Assembly: GCA_938015415.1 (NCBI GenBank)
Contig: CALLPK010000005.1
Coordinates: 26,961-90,960 of the forward strand
Origin: an uncultured Saprospiraceae bacterium
Lineage (GTDB): Bacteria > Bacteroidota > Bacteroidia > Chitinophagales > Saprospiraceae
Length of the DNA stretch: 64,000 nt
Direction: 5' to 3'
The translations under genes were made by a program, and so were the position numbers. Below are positions 1-11,300 of the stretch, one piece after another (the first letter of the stretch is position 1; each line of letters opens with the position of its first letter). Under the pieces are notes generated by a model. That model saw only the letters and a list, made by a program, of their open reading frames with translations, was not told the origin of the DNA and searched no databases.

Positions 1-2
1 TA

Positions 3-1082
3 GCGATCCAAATCGAACAAGTCCTGCGCGAAATGGGGACGGGCTATAAAGTCAATGCGGTATATGGAGGAAGGAAAATCGCCAAAGATCGCGAGGAGTT
101 AGAACATCCACCCGCCGTGCTGATCGGTACGCCCGGACGAGTCGCCGACCACATCCGCCGGGGAACAGTTTCGACCCGCTCTATTCACGTGCTGGTGCTA
201 GACGAATTCGATAAATCGCTGGAAGTTGGTTTTGAGGGAGAGATGAAAGAGATTTTAACGTCCCTGCCTTCGGTCCAGAAAAAGATATTGACCTCCGCCA
301 CCCAAGGGGTACAAATTCCCGATTTTGTTGAAGTCGCCAAACCGCTAATGGTCAACTTCCTGCACGAAGACAGCGTACAAGTGACCATCAAAGCTATCGT
401 ATCTCCAGAAAAAGATAAGTTGGAAACACTTGGCCAAGCACTACGTCATCTAGGTAACCAACCCGGTATTGTCTTTTGTAGTTTCAGAGATGCGGTAAAT
501 CGCGTGAGCGGACATCTAAAAGAAATCAGTATCGCCCACGATTGTTTTCACGGCGGAATGGAACAACGCGACCGGGAACGTTCATTAATAAAATTTAGGA
601 ATGGTACACACCAATTATTAATTGCCACCGACCTCGCCGCCCGTGGAATTGATATCCCCGAAATAAAATTTATCATTCATTATCACCTGCCGCTAAAGCG
701 CGAAGAGTTTACGCACCGTAACGGACGAACGGCCCGGATGCACCGCGAAGGTACCGCGTATGTACTACACTGGGTCGACGAAGAATTACCAGATTTCATT
801 ACAGAAATGGAAACGGAAAAAATTACCGACGCTCCAATACCCAAGCCAACTCCATGGACCACTTTATTTATCTCCGGTGGTCGACAGGATAAAATTTCCA
901 AGGGCGATATCGCAGGTTTATTTTTTAAACAAGGTGATTTGAAAAAAGATCAGATTGGCAATATTGAGTTGAAGGCAGATTGCGCGTTTGTGGCCGTAGC
1001 TACAGAAGCGGTTGGCAAGCTTATTCCTTTGGTAAATAATACGAGGTTGAAGCGCAAGAAGGTAAGGATTTTTGAGGTGTGA
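3..1082 (+). CDS. DEAD-box RNA helicase with DbpA-like RNA-binding tail (5' truncated by window)
   Basis: The reading frame is open from the window edge (first full codon at base 3), so the N-terminal Q motif and Walker A lie outside. Visible helicase motifs are GTPGR (Ib), a DEFD version of motif II (normally DEAD), TSAT (motif III), the helicase C domain with ATDLAARGID (motif V) and HRNGRTAR (motif VI). The last ~75 residues have the fold pattern of the DbpA RNA-binding domain (TTLFISGGRQDKIS near its start), which in DbpA directs the helicase to 23S rRNA. The likely role is ATP-dependent RNA unwinding in ribosome assembly, in the cytoplasm. The family is clear; the exact RNA target is inference. 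It converges on the SPFH gene across a strong hairpin. Confidence 0.93.
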   Translation, partial: AIQIEQVLREMGTGYKVNAVYGGRKIAKDREELEHPPAVLIGTPGRVADHIRRGTVSTRSIHVLVLDEFDKSLEVGFEGEMKEILTSLPSVQKKILTSATQGVQIPDFVEVAKPLMVNFLHEDSVQVTIKAIVSPEKDKLETLGQALRHLGNQPGIVFCSFRDAVNRVSGHLKEISIAHDCFHGGMEQRDRERSLIKFRNGTHQLLIATDLAARGIDIPEIKFIIHYHLPLKREEFTHRNGRTARMHREGTAYVLHWVDEELPDFITEMETEKITDAPIPKPTPWTTLFISGGRQDKISKGDIAGLFFKQGDLKKDQIGNIELKADCAFVAVATEAVGKLIPLVNNTRLKRKKVRIFEV

Positions 1083-1150
1083 ATTAGTTAACCGGTATAT
1101 CGGTTAATCAGTGCCTACGGTGGCGGTCACTGATTAACCGATAACTAATT
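1082..1150. terminator. long bidirectional hairpin between convergent genes
   Basis: Bases 1098-1113 and 1128-1143 form a perfect 16-bp inverted repeat with a 14-base loop. An outer 9-bp pair, 1082-1090 with 1142-1150, extends it. It begins at the helicase stop codon and precedes the end of the SPFH gene. The flanks are only moderately T-rich, so it is a probable rather than textbook terminator. Confidence 0.6.
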
Positions 1151-1161
1151 AACTGCCCTAC

Positions 1162-2226
1162 CTACTCCGGCCTGAACGCCGGCATCATCTTCTCCATTCT
1201 TTGACCAATCAAATCACTAAATACATTCTGATCCGTTGCGGTCGTGGGCAATACTGCAATCTGCACATTATCTGCCAATTCTTTGTTAACCAGATAAGAG
1301 GCATAAGTTGGATTTTCTGAACAAAGTTTGGCAAAACGCATTTCGCTATCCAGTTCGTCGAGGCGCATCCGTTTTTTCTTTTCGATGGCAAGATTATCTA
1401 TTTCGCGGAGTCTTTGTAGTTCCAGATTTTTAAGTTCTGTTTGACGTTCCAGCTCGGCGGCGGCGAGTACACGGTTACGTTCGGCCTCGTTGGAGGTTTT
1501 TAGTAATGCTACACGGTTTTGCGTTTCGGCCTTAGCCATTTCGATGGCCCGTTGACTTTTTTCCGTTTCAGCCTGAATTTCTTGCAGTCGACCCGCCGCT
1601 TCTGCTTTTACGATGGCTACTTTTCCGTCCGCTTTCGCCTTTTCCTTTTCCGCCTCGGCACGTGCCAGTTCCGCCACTTGTCGTTGTTTAATGCGTTCGA
1701 GTTCTTGGCGCTGTAGCCCTTTCTCTTCCATCGCTTTGGTGTAATTAGTGGGAAAAACGAGATTAGAGACAATCACTTCTTTAATACTGATTCCGTCTTC
1801 ACCCAAACGTCCGTAGAGATTAGATTTGATATCGTCCAGATATTGCTGTCGCTGTGGACTAAAGACCGAGTCTACGCTTTCGTAAGTATTAGATACGGTG
1901 CTCGTAATCTCAAAACAACGCGGTACAATTATTTTTTGGTAATAATCATCTACCGATGGAAACTGCGTTTTAAAGTTTTCCTCGTTTTCGATTTTCCAGC
2001 GCACGGCCAGTTGCATGCCCATTGGTACCCCATCGCCGAGTCGAATTTGTGTCAAGGTATGCTGGTGCACCTGATCAAAACTGAGTGGAGAAACTTCGTC
2101 TGGATTGATCGTTTGAGATAATTTAGCAGCAACTCTATCGTGTTTAATTTTATAATAAATCAAGACGCCAGCGAAAGTGAGGGTTAAGATGGTAAGGGCG
2201 ATTCCAAGATGCAGGTACCTTTTCAT
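1162..2226 (-). CDS. SPFH/band 7 (prohibitin-like) membrane protein
   Basis: 354 residues. Residues 5-25 form one N-terminal membrane anchor (LGIALTILTLTFAGVLIYYK). An SPFH-type domain follows (about 30-195), then a long charged coiled coil rich in Ala, Glu, Lys and Arg (about 165-305), and a less charged tail. This is the classic prohibitin/flotillin layout: ring-forming scaffolds at the inner membrane that cluster proteins or restrain FtsH-type proteases. No partner gene such as an NfeD-like protein is adjacent, so the specific role cannot be told. Its 3' end faces the helicase gene. The family call is firm, the function is generic. Confidence 0.85.
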   Translation of the reverse strand: MKRYLHLGIALTILTLTFAGVLIYYKIKHDRVAAKLSQTINPDEVSPLSFDQVHQHTLTQIRLGDGVPMGMQLAVRWKIENEENFKTQFPSVDDYYQKIIVPRCFEITSTVSNTYESVDSVFSPQRQQYLDDIKSNLYGRLGEDGISIKEVIVSNLVFPTNYTKAMEEKGLQRQELERIKQRQVAELARAEAEKEKAKADGKVAIVKAEAAGRLQEIQAETEKSQRAIEMAKAETQNRVALLKTSNEAERNRVLAAAELERQTELKNLELQRLREIDNLAIEKKKRMRLDELDSEMRFAKLCSENPTYASYLVNKELADNVQIAVLPTTATDQNVFSDLIGQRMEKMMPAFRPE

Positions 2227-2584
2227 TTTTTTTGATTTTAGTGATGAAAAATAGATTGTACTTGCAAGGTGCGGGTAATTCGCGGTAGAGAACGGTGGGT
2301 TTTAGTATTCGGGAGGAATGGGCGAGTATTCGCTACTCATAGAGGCAATTCATGAATTAGCATTTCAATTTAGATGTGTTATTCTTAGTTAAATTACCTT
2401 AAAATGCATTTTAAGGTCATATAAGATCAAACGATTGATTCTAAATGACTCAATTTGGTTACATTTGACTATATGCCTTCTGCCCTACATTGCTATACCG
2501 TTGGGAGAAGAACCCTCTCGCCCCTCAAATAAAAAAAGGGCAACATCTGTCCGACGCTGCCCTTTAACAAAATGACTTATTTTT
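2227..2584. other. intergenic stretch, atpC terminator plus upstream region of the SPFH gene
   Basis: There is no credible gene here. The right end holds the atpC terminator (listed separately). The left end is the A/T-rich leader of the SPFH gene. The middle is AT-rich with short imperfect repeats and no recognisable feature. Confidence 0.6.
2531..2565 (-). terminator. rho-independent terminator after atpC
   Basis: An 8-bp stem (2535-2542 with 2558-2565) is followed, on the minus strand, by a run of seven or more T. It lies 19 bases past the atpC stop codon and ends the atpD-atpC transcript. Confidence 0.85.
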
Positions 2585-2839
2585 TTACATCTCCTGCGTC
2601 ACACCTTGTACGAGTAAGGAGATATTATCGTTTAATACTTCTACGAAGCCTTTTTCGATTGCAAAAACTTTTCGCGTACCATCTTCCTCAATAATTCGAA
2701 CCGATCCGCCTTTGAGCGCAGATACCAACGCAGCGTGTCCACGCAGGATTTCAAAAGCTCCTCCGACGCCAGGTACTTTTAAAGACTTAATGGGTCCTTC
2801 AAAAATCGTTTGGTCCGGAGTTAATACGCTTATATTCAT
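2585..2839 (-). CDS. atpC: ATP synthase F1 subunit epsilon, short form
   Basis: 84 residues covering only the N-terminal beta-sandwich of epsilon (LTPDQTIFEG at the start, then GRGHAALVSAL-like segment around 33-42). The usual C-terminal pair of helices, which in most bacteria brings epsilon to ~130-140 residues and inhibits ATP hydrolysis, is absent. This short form is common in Bacteroidota. It links the gamma subunit to the c-ring in F1Fo. It lies 41 bases after atpD on the same strand and shares its transcript. The gene ends naturally at a stop codon before a terminator, so it is not a frameshift product. Confidence 0.95.
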   Translation of the reverse strand: MNISVLTPDQTIFEGPIKSLKVPGVGGAFEILRGHAALVSALKGGSVRIIEEDGTRKVFAIEKGFVEVLNDNISLLVQGVTQEM

Positions 2840-2880
2840 TTTAATAATTTTTTATTTCTAAAAACCTATCTACACTTTCC

Positions 2881-4407
<1,527 letters not shown>

Positions 4408-4457
4408 TTAGTTATAATTGTCTAATGTTAACAGTTGTTGGTTTCTTAAAAACGGTG

Positions 4458-4465
4458 CAAAGATA
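4458..4465 (-). promoter_or_regulatory. -7 box of the atpD-atpC promoter
   Basis: On the minus strand the octamer TATCTTTG matches the Bacteroidota -7 consensus TAnnTTTG exactly. No TTG is seen 19-21 bases upstream, so the -33 element is weak. Transcription would start near 4451, giving a leader of about 55 bases. Confidence 0.55.
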
Positions 4466-4571
4466 GTATTTTTATACGGAAAGGACAGGATTTAAACCCA
4501 ATTTTTTAAATAGAAAATCTGAAATAAGCGACTTTATCTTCTTTTAACTTTTAGACTTAACTTATGCACAA

Positions 4572-5567
4572 ATGATCTCGATTCTTCTCCCTGTTTTTAA
4601 CGCCGCTCCTTACCTGGAAGATTGCCTGGAGTCCATTCAGGAACAATCTTTTAAGGACTGGGAATTACTGGCCGTGAATGATCATTCTACCGACGATTCG
4701 GGTCTAATCCTAGCCAAATTTGCCGCGAATGACCTCCGGGTACATCTTTTTAATAATACAGAGAAAGGAATCATTCCAGCCCTACGATTAGCCTTTCTTC
4801 ACAGTAAGGGAGATTTTATCACTCGTATGGACGCGGATGATTTGATGCCCGTAAACAAACTGACATATCTACACGAAGCATTACTGGAACAAGGACCGGG
4901 GCACATAGTTACAGGAACCGTGGCTTATTTTTCAAAGACAGCCTTGGGAGATGGCTATAAAAAATACCAAAACTGGCTAAATCAGTTGGTACACCACCAA
5001 TCGCATTTTGAAGATTTATACCGGGAATGTGTACTCCCTTCTCCGGCTTGGTTGATTCATCGCACAGACTTAATCGCAGCAGGTGCTTTTGATACGGATC
5101 GTTATCCAGAAGATTATGATCTTTGTTTTAGATTTTACGAACAAGGTTTTAAAATAACCGGTATACCGGAAACGGTTCACCTTTGGCGCGACCATCCTGA
5201 TCGTACTTCGCGGAATAATCCCATTTATGCGGATCAATATTATCTGGAACTGAAATTATATTGGTTTATTAAATTGCACTATGATTCCCGACGCCCTTTT
5301 ACGATCTGGGGAGCCGGAAAAAAAGGAAAATTCATAGCCCGTTATTTTTTAAAGTATGGTCACCCCTTTCATTGGATGACGAATAATCCTAAAAAACAAG
5401 GCATCAATATTTACAATCAAATACTGACTTCAACCGAAATACTGGATTCCAAAAAAAATTGGATGATTGGGATTGCGGTGGCGACTCCTTCTGCACGAAA
5501 AGAAATAGAAGATTTTTTAAAAAGAAAAAATAAGCAGCGAGGAAAAGATTACTTCTGGTTTTGTTGA
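4572..5567 (+). CDS. family 2 glycosyltransferase with a C-terminal Rossmann-like tail
   Basis: 331 residues. The N-terminal GT-A domain begins ISILLPVFNAAPYLEDCLES, has the metal-binding DADD motif at 87-90 and an acceptor-side PEDYDL at 179-184, as in GT2 enzymes that transfer sugars in surface polysaccharide synthesis. From about residue 240 a second segment starts with WGAGKKGK (246-253), a glycine-rich turn like a dinucleotide-binding loop, followed by alternating strand/helix-like sequence. No signal peptide or membrane segment is seen, so it is cytoplasmic. It stands alone between atpD (divergent) and a terminator, with no polysaccharide cluster around it. The sugar substrate is unknown and the tail's function is inference. 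Confidence 0.85.
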   Translation: MISILLPVFNAAPYLEDCLESIQEQSFKDWELLAVNDHSTDDSGLILAKFAANDLRVHLFNNTEKGIIPALRLAFLHSKGDFITRMDADDLMPVNKLTYLHEALLEQGPGHIVTGTVAYFSKTALGDGYKKYQNWLNQLVHHQSHFEDLYRECVLPSPAWLIHRTDLIAAGAFDTDRYPEDYDLCFRFYEQGFKITGIPETVHLWRDHPDRTSRNNPIYADQYYLELKLYWFIKLHYDSRRPFTIWGAGKKGKFIARYFLKYGHPFHWMTNNPKKQGINIYNQILTSTEILDSKKNWMIGIAVATPSARKEIEDFLKRKNKQRGKDYFWFC

Positions 5568-5585
5568 AAATTATTCTAAAAACAG

Positions 5586-5625
5586 AAAAGTGCATTCCCC
5601 ATAATAAGGAAATGCACTTTTTTTA
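5586..5625. terminator. bidirectional terminator
   Basis: An 11-bp perfect stem (5586-5596 with 5611-5621) ends in a T run on the plus strand. On the minus strand the A-rich left arm gives a short T tract. It serves both the glycosyltransferase and the convergent S41 protease. Confidence 0.8.
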
Positions 5626-5642
5626 TAAAAATGATTCAACTA

Positions 5643-7805
5643 TTAGTTATTCTTACTCTTGTTTATCCTCGGCTCAACTGGTGCAACTGCACGACTACCA
5701 GCCGTTGCGGTCATGTCTCGCATGATGTAAAGTACTTCTTCTAGATAAGCATCTTCTTTAATACTTTCCATCCATTCTTCGTTGCTGGCAATTTTGGTGG
5801 TATCCATCGTAATACTCTCCATATCCGCGGCTAAATTCTTAACAGAAAGTCCATCAATGGGCTTAAATAATTCCGCAAATTTATCACCTGATTCTTTTCT
5901 TTCGGCCTGGTCTGCCTGAAATTCAGAAAGCTTCAAGGTATAATTTGTATCATCACTTTGCTCCTTTAAACGCTTAGCATTGTCCAGCACTGCATTAAAA
6001 ATTTCGCTTTTTGCGATTCGCGCTTCACTCGCTTTTTTAACAGCAGGTAAATTGTCGAGACTTGTTACATTCTGGCTGTAAGGTACCGCCTTAATTTCTG
6101 TCCATGGTAGCGCTTTTTCGTACTCCCGCTCTCCTACTTCGATGAAGTGATAACGGTCTGGAATAACAATATCTGGTACCACTCCCTTTAATTGAGTGGA
6201 ACCACCGTTGACCCGGTAAAATTTCTGAATAGTTAATTTCACCTCACCCAGCGGAGTAATATCAGAACCACTTGGTAAACCACGATCCAGATCAAAAAAT
6301 CTTTGTACCGTTCCTTTTCCAAAAGTAGACTTGCTACCTACGATGATTGCTCTTCCGTAATCTTGTAAAGCCGCCGCTAAAATTTCAGAAGCCGAAGCAC
6401 TAAATGAGTTTACCATCACAATCAGTGGTCCGTCGTACTGTACACGAGAATCACTATCTTCCAGGATGTCTGGATCACGATCCCGAGACTTCACCTGTAC
6501 AATCGGCCCTTCTTCGATAAAGTAGCCTGTCATCTTTTGTACATCACGTAATGAACCACCTCCATTATTTCTCAAATCAAGAATAATTCCGTTGACATTT
6601 TGTGCTTTTAATTTTTCTAACTCTTTACCAATATCCGTAGCTGAACTACGACCACCACGACGATTAAAATCCGCGTAGAATTGCGGTAGCTTAATATATC
6701 CTACATTTTCCATTTTACCAGGATAGTCGAGGATCACGGATTTAGCGTAGCTCTCTTCATAAACAACCACATCTCGGGTAATCATTATTTCTTGTATCTC
6801 TCCGTTTTCTTTCTTAACGGTAAGAATAACTTTTGTTCCTTTTTTTCCACGAATATAGGTTACCACTTCGTCCAGCCTCATACCCGTCACGTCCAGCGCT
6901 TCTTCCTCACCGTCCTGACGAACTTTCATAATCAGATCATTGGCTTCCAATTCCTTTTGCTTCCAAGCTGGTCCACCGGGGATGATACGGATCACTTTTG
7001 TATAATCGTCTTCACCTCTTAGTTGAGCACCAATACCTTCTAAAGTTCCAGACATTCTGATATCAAAATCTTCCTTGTCTTTTGGTTCAAAATAAACGGT
7101 ATGTGGATCATATAAACTAGCAATTGAATTAAGATAATCACTCAAGCGGTCAGAACGCTTCAACTTATCAATTCTTTTAAAAAGGTCGTCATAATTTTTC
7201 AGAACCGTCTTTCGTACGTCTGTTTCCAACTCTGCTTGGTTTTTTCCAATCAATTTTTCGTCACCGTCTTCCTGACCACGTAACTTACTCGCCAACTTGG
7301 TCATCACATCATATTTAAGTGATTTTTCCCAGTATTCTTTTAATTCCGCATCGTTTTTAGCGAATGCTTTTTTCTTAAGGTCTAATTCTAGATTTTCTGG
7401 TTTGGTGAAATCAAAAGGCTTAGAAAGAATTTCAGGATAATAAGTTCTTGCCTTCGCAATACCTTCGTCCAGCATAACCAAAGACTTATCAAAAAACTGG
7501 TAAGTACCGGCTGCGGCTTCGTCATCAAGTAAGGTTTTGAAAGGAGTTACCTGATCCAGCTGTTCCTGCGTAATCCAGCGTCGTCCTCCATCTATACGAT
7601 CCAAATAATCTTTGAATACTTTCTTAGAAAATTCATCATTAATCTCTACAGGATTAAAATGTAGTTGATTGAGACCACCAATCATCCGGTGCATCAACAT
7701 CGCTTCTTTTTCAGTATTATCAACCGGAGGAGCATAAAAACCTACGAGTATCGCCATTCCCAAAAGAGCAAAAAGCGAAAAGAATAATGAGCCTTTAAAT
7801 TTCAT
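5643..7805 (-). CDS. prc: tail-specific (C-terminal processing) protease, S41 family
   Basis: 720 residues, as long as E. coli Prc/Tsp and far longer than CtpA types. Residues 1-24 are a signal/anchor segment, so it works in the periplasm. An N-terminal helical region (30-240) precedes a PDZ domain (about 245-335), the S41 core (365-560) and a C-terminal Prc-type region. The catalytic Ser-Lys dyad is visible as S471 in the SASASE motif and K497 in TFGKGTVQ, spaced 26 apart against 25 in E. coli Tsp because of one inserted residue in the GSKSTFGKG loop. It degrades periplasmic proteins by their C termini and trims envelope proteins. It stands alone, converging on the glycosyltransferase. Confidence 0.95.
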   Translation of the reverse strand: MKFKGSLFFSLFALLGMAILVGFYAPPVDNTEKEAMLMHRMIGGLNQLHFNPVEINDEFSKKVFKDYLDRIDGGRRWITQEQLDQVTPFKTLLDDEAAAGTYQFFDKSLVMLDEGIAKARTYYPEILSKPFDFTKPENLELDLKKKAFAKNDAELKEYWEKSLKYDVMTKLASKLRGQEDGDEKLIGKNQAELETDVRKTVLKNYDDLFKRIDKLKRSDRLSDYLNSIASLYDPHTVYFEPKDKEDFDIRMSGTLEGIGAQLRGEDDYTKVIRIIPGGPAWKQKELEANDLIMKVRQDGEEEALDVTGMRLDEVVTYIRGKKGTKVILTVKKENGEIQEIMITRDVVVYEESYAKSVILDYPGKMENVGYIKLPQFYADFNRRGGRSSATDIGKELEKLKAQNVNGIILDLRNNGGGSLRDVQKMTGYFIEEGPIVQVKSRDRDPDILEDSDSRVQYDGPLIVMVNSFSASASEILAAALQDYGRAIIVGSKSTFGKGTVQRFFDLDRGLPSGSDITPLGEVKLTIQKFYRVNGGSTQLKGVVPDIVIPDRYHFIEVGEREYEKALPWTEIKAVPYSQNVTSLDNLPAVKKASEARIAKSEIFNAVLDNAKRLKEQSDDTNYTLKLSEFQADQAERKESGDKFAELFKPIDGLSVKNLAADMESITMDTTKIASNEEWMESIKEDAYLEEVLYIMRDMTATAGSRAVAPVEPRINKSKNN

Positions 7806-8343
7806 GAGTTTTATTTTTTTAAAAGGAGTATATGGTGTGTAAGTGTTCTTAAGTACAATTAAAGCACCAAATGCTTGCTTGAATAGACTATTAACGAATA
7901 TTTAGGTTGCATATATTGGCAAAACAATGGATTATTTTTCGATTATTACCTTTAACAGGCAGATCAGCGGCCATTAGCTTATACTATAAGCATATATAAT
8001 ATACCAATTTTTGGCAAAAATGTTCTCTCTAAAGGTTATAAGCAAAGGATTTAACTAAATTATAACGCTGATTAGCAGCCCTCAGGCCTTGAGTATCTAA
8101 AAACTGGGGATATAGGTAAGGAAAGAGACTTAGTCCATTGACGGCAATATTTTTACCTAAAATTTCCGATGGTATCTCCAAAACCGACTTCTTTGCACCA
8201 TGAATCACAATCCAGAAAAGCGTTCCGGCCTAAGGCATGATGGTAAAAAGCATTTTTATTTATACGATGGAAAGGTAAAAAAAATCTCCGACGTTTAGCA
8301 ACGTCGGAGATTATTAATTTATTCGTTTTTATATGAGTAATAG
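7806..8343. other. 538-base gene-free stretch
   Basis: It holds the upstream region of the protease gene at its left end and the terminator of the large repeat protein at its right end. Between them is AT-rich sequence with no recognised RNA, repeat or gene. The longest tiny frame (8200-8298, + strand, 32 codons) runs into the terminator hairpin and is not credible. Confidence 0.5.
8275..8312 (-). terminator. strong rho-independent terminator of the repeat-protein gene
   Basis: A perfect 13-bp stem (8283-8295 with 8300-8312) with a 4-base loop is followed on the minus strand by a run of eight T. It begins 32 bases after the stop codon of the 8344-12246 gene. Confidence 0.9.
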
Positions 8344-11300
8344 TTATCTAATAATTAAGAAAGATTCCGTTACGCTGACTCCATCCGCTCCCATAATTAG
8401 AACATTGTACAGACCATTTATGATTACGGAACTACTCATATCTATCTGGAGTACCGACTGGCTCAATTCGTCATAAGATTGTTGATGGATCGGCTGACCA
8501 AAGCTATTGGTAACCTGTAGGGAAATATTCTGCCCAAGAAAGGCTGCTACCTCCACATTAATTACATCCGTTGCTGGATTTGGATATACATTGATTTCCA
8601 TCATACTGGAACTGCTGTTCACAGCGTTGGTCGTTGGAGCTGCAAAGCCATTGTTGACATTCGCAGTAGGATCATCCACTACACTTTGCGTTCTTGCTCC
8701 AATAAACGGCGATAAATGCGCCCCCAGTATCGGACGTTCCATGGTCCCGTTTGGCCACTGCCAACCTACCGCCAGATTATCCAATCCTTCGTGTTCTTTC
8801 TGAAAAGCCTCTACATAGTACTGTTGACCAGCTTCAAGATAAATTTCCATTGATTGTTGCCCAGTATATTTATCCCAGACCTGAGGATAAGTCCAACCAT
8901 CAACCTCCGCAATCAATCGTACATTGTCAGGACTGGCATCGGTACTTAACCAAAGCTCTCCCTGGTCATCACTAGAAATCCAAAAAGTATAATTTCCAGA
9001 TTGTGGTGGACAAATATAGCCGCTCATTCGGGTACCGTAGTGATCATACACATCAATCGGTGCTTCAAACTTGGTCATTTCATCCGAAATATCCGCAGCA
9101 GAATTCCACGGAATACTATTCAAATCATAGCCTGGAATATCTAACCAAACATCACGGGAAATACTTCCGGTCCCACAACCGGTTATCGTGGCCTCCTCAT
9201 CCGTACAGGTTCCTTCGTATACTTTGATATTTCTAAATAGACTATTCCCATCCCTTGGAGCAGCATCGTCATCCATTACAAAAGTCATGTAGTTAGCATT
9301 GCCAGTATAAAATTGTCCAACAGGAATAATATATTTTTTGTAAACTCCTTCTTCTGCGTAATTATTATAATCCTGACGGCCAAAATTTGACTGCGTCCCA
9401 TAAAGCTGGAATAAAAATCCAGCACTGGACGCAGTAGAAAGATTGTTTTCAAAACCAATTCCGTGAATTTCTGCTTCCTGACTACTCATAAATTCAAATT
9501 CCAGTTTGGTATCAGCCGTAATAGTATATTCAAATGGAATCGCTTTCCAGGCATTATTATTTAATAAAAACCCATGATCATCTTCAATAACCTGAATATT
9601 ACCTCGATCCGCACCTCCTCCATAAGATACCGGTTGGTAAGTGGATAAATCAAGTCGATCACACTCAGAAGGAGCCGGCGGAATAACCGTTCCAATACAA
9701 TTACAGTTACCATCTTGCAGGTCATTTTCAGTGGCTGGATTAAAATCGTCACAAGCCGTTCCGGCATCTGGGCAAGGAGGCTCGCTATCGTTAATAATCG
9801 TAAGCAACGCCTGACAAGTAATTTCGTTGTTACATAAGTCTATCCATTTAAAATTAACCAGTTGACTAACTTCCTCCGCCGAATTGACGCCGTCACAGAC
9901 TGCGTCAAAGACAGAAGGATCAAAATCATTCGTAAAGTCCTGCACGTTACAAACTACACTATTAAGACCAGCTGCCAACCATTCTTGTACCTGTGTATTT
10001 TGCGCAACTGCACTGCTATTAGAGGACTCGGACGGCTCTCCATTTTCATTAAAATAAATACTCAATTCGTCGTTGAAGGTGACGGTAAACGGTAGCTCCG
10101 GTAAGGGACCCTGACAAGTAAGATAATCAGGAGTCACTTTAACTGTTTCATTCCAGCAGGCCGTACGAATACCCACACACCCGTTATCAAATTTTATGCT
10201 ATTGATCTGGCAGTTACCACCGTCTGCAATGGGTGACGCAAACTGGAAAGTCATATCATATCCACCACCGGCTACACTAATTGGCATTGGCAGATCAGAC
10301 GCTGAAGAACTAGCTCCTAACTCGGAGCAGTTAAGTACTAAATCTGCTGGACAAACCGTACATTGAATATTAGACGTAGGACAAATCTCCCCCGTACAAC
10401 CACAGCTACCATCCGCTACATCGTTGAAAGTATTGGCGTCTCCGTCATCGCAAGCCGTTCCAGCATCTGGACAACATTCTAGACAATCCGGACCTCCACA
10501 ATCAATTCCGGTTTCTGTTCCATTCTGAATACCATCATTACAGGTCGAACAAACGGATGTACCATTTTCAAAATTTAAATTAAAATCAAGCGTATATGCT
10601 CCGGTATCATTTCCGTTTTTATCTAAACAAACCAGCGTATAACGACCAGTCTGAGGCAACACATAATCGGTCACATCTACGTGAAACGATTTATGCTCTT
10701 CGATTAAAAGCGTTCCGTCGGGTCCGTAAAAACGGATCATAGGTTCGAGTGCAGCATCTATTTCTGCCATTTCAAAACTAACGATTTGACCTTCCTCGGC
10801 GGTAAATTCGTATAGGTCCATTTCCGCAAAAAATTCGATCATTCCGTTAGCAGCACTATTCTCACAACTCAGGTTGGTAGGACAAAGGTCCAGATGTACC
10901 CGTTGAAAAGAGAAGCCATACTCTCCCGTATCGTTACCGTTACGATCTTCCGCAGTGATTGTATAAAGACCTTCTGCAGGAATTACCAGCCCGTTTATTT
11001 TTGCCATCGAACCGTTGCTGTAATCAGAAGTAAGTAAGTTACCAGCTGTATCATATATTTTAAGAAAAGCATCAATACCGTTTAAATATCCACGCATCTG
11101 CGCATTGATGATTTCGCCTTCGTTTGCTTTAAAAGAATATACATCTACTTCATTTTCTTCTTCAAGAGTGGTGCTAAAAGCATTATCTCCACAATCCAGA
11201 TATCTTGCACAACCAACGCTATTTACTACTTGTAAAGACAATGCATATGCTCCCGTATCATTCCCTTTGTCATCTCTTACGACTAGGCTGTATGATCCCG

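Noticed and set aside
8200-8298. 32-codon plus-strand frame before the repeat-protein terminator
   Set aside because: It runs into the terminator hairpin of the opposite gene and is very short, so chance is the simpler explanation.
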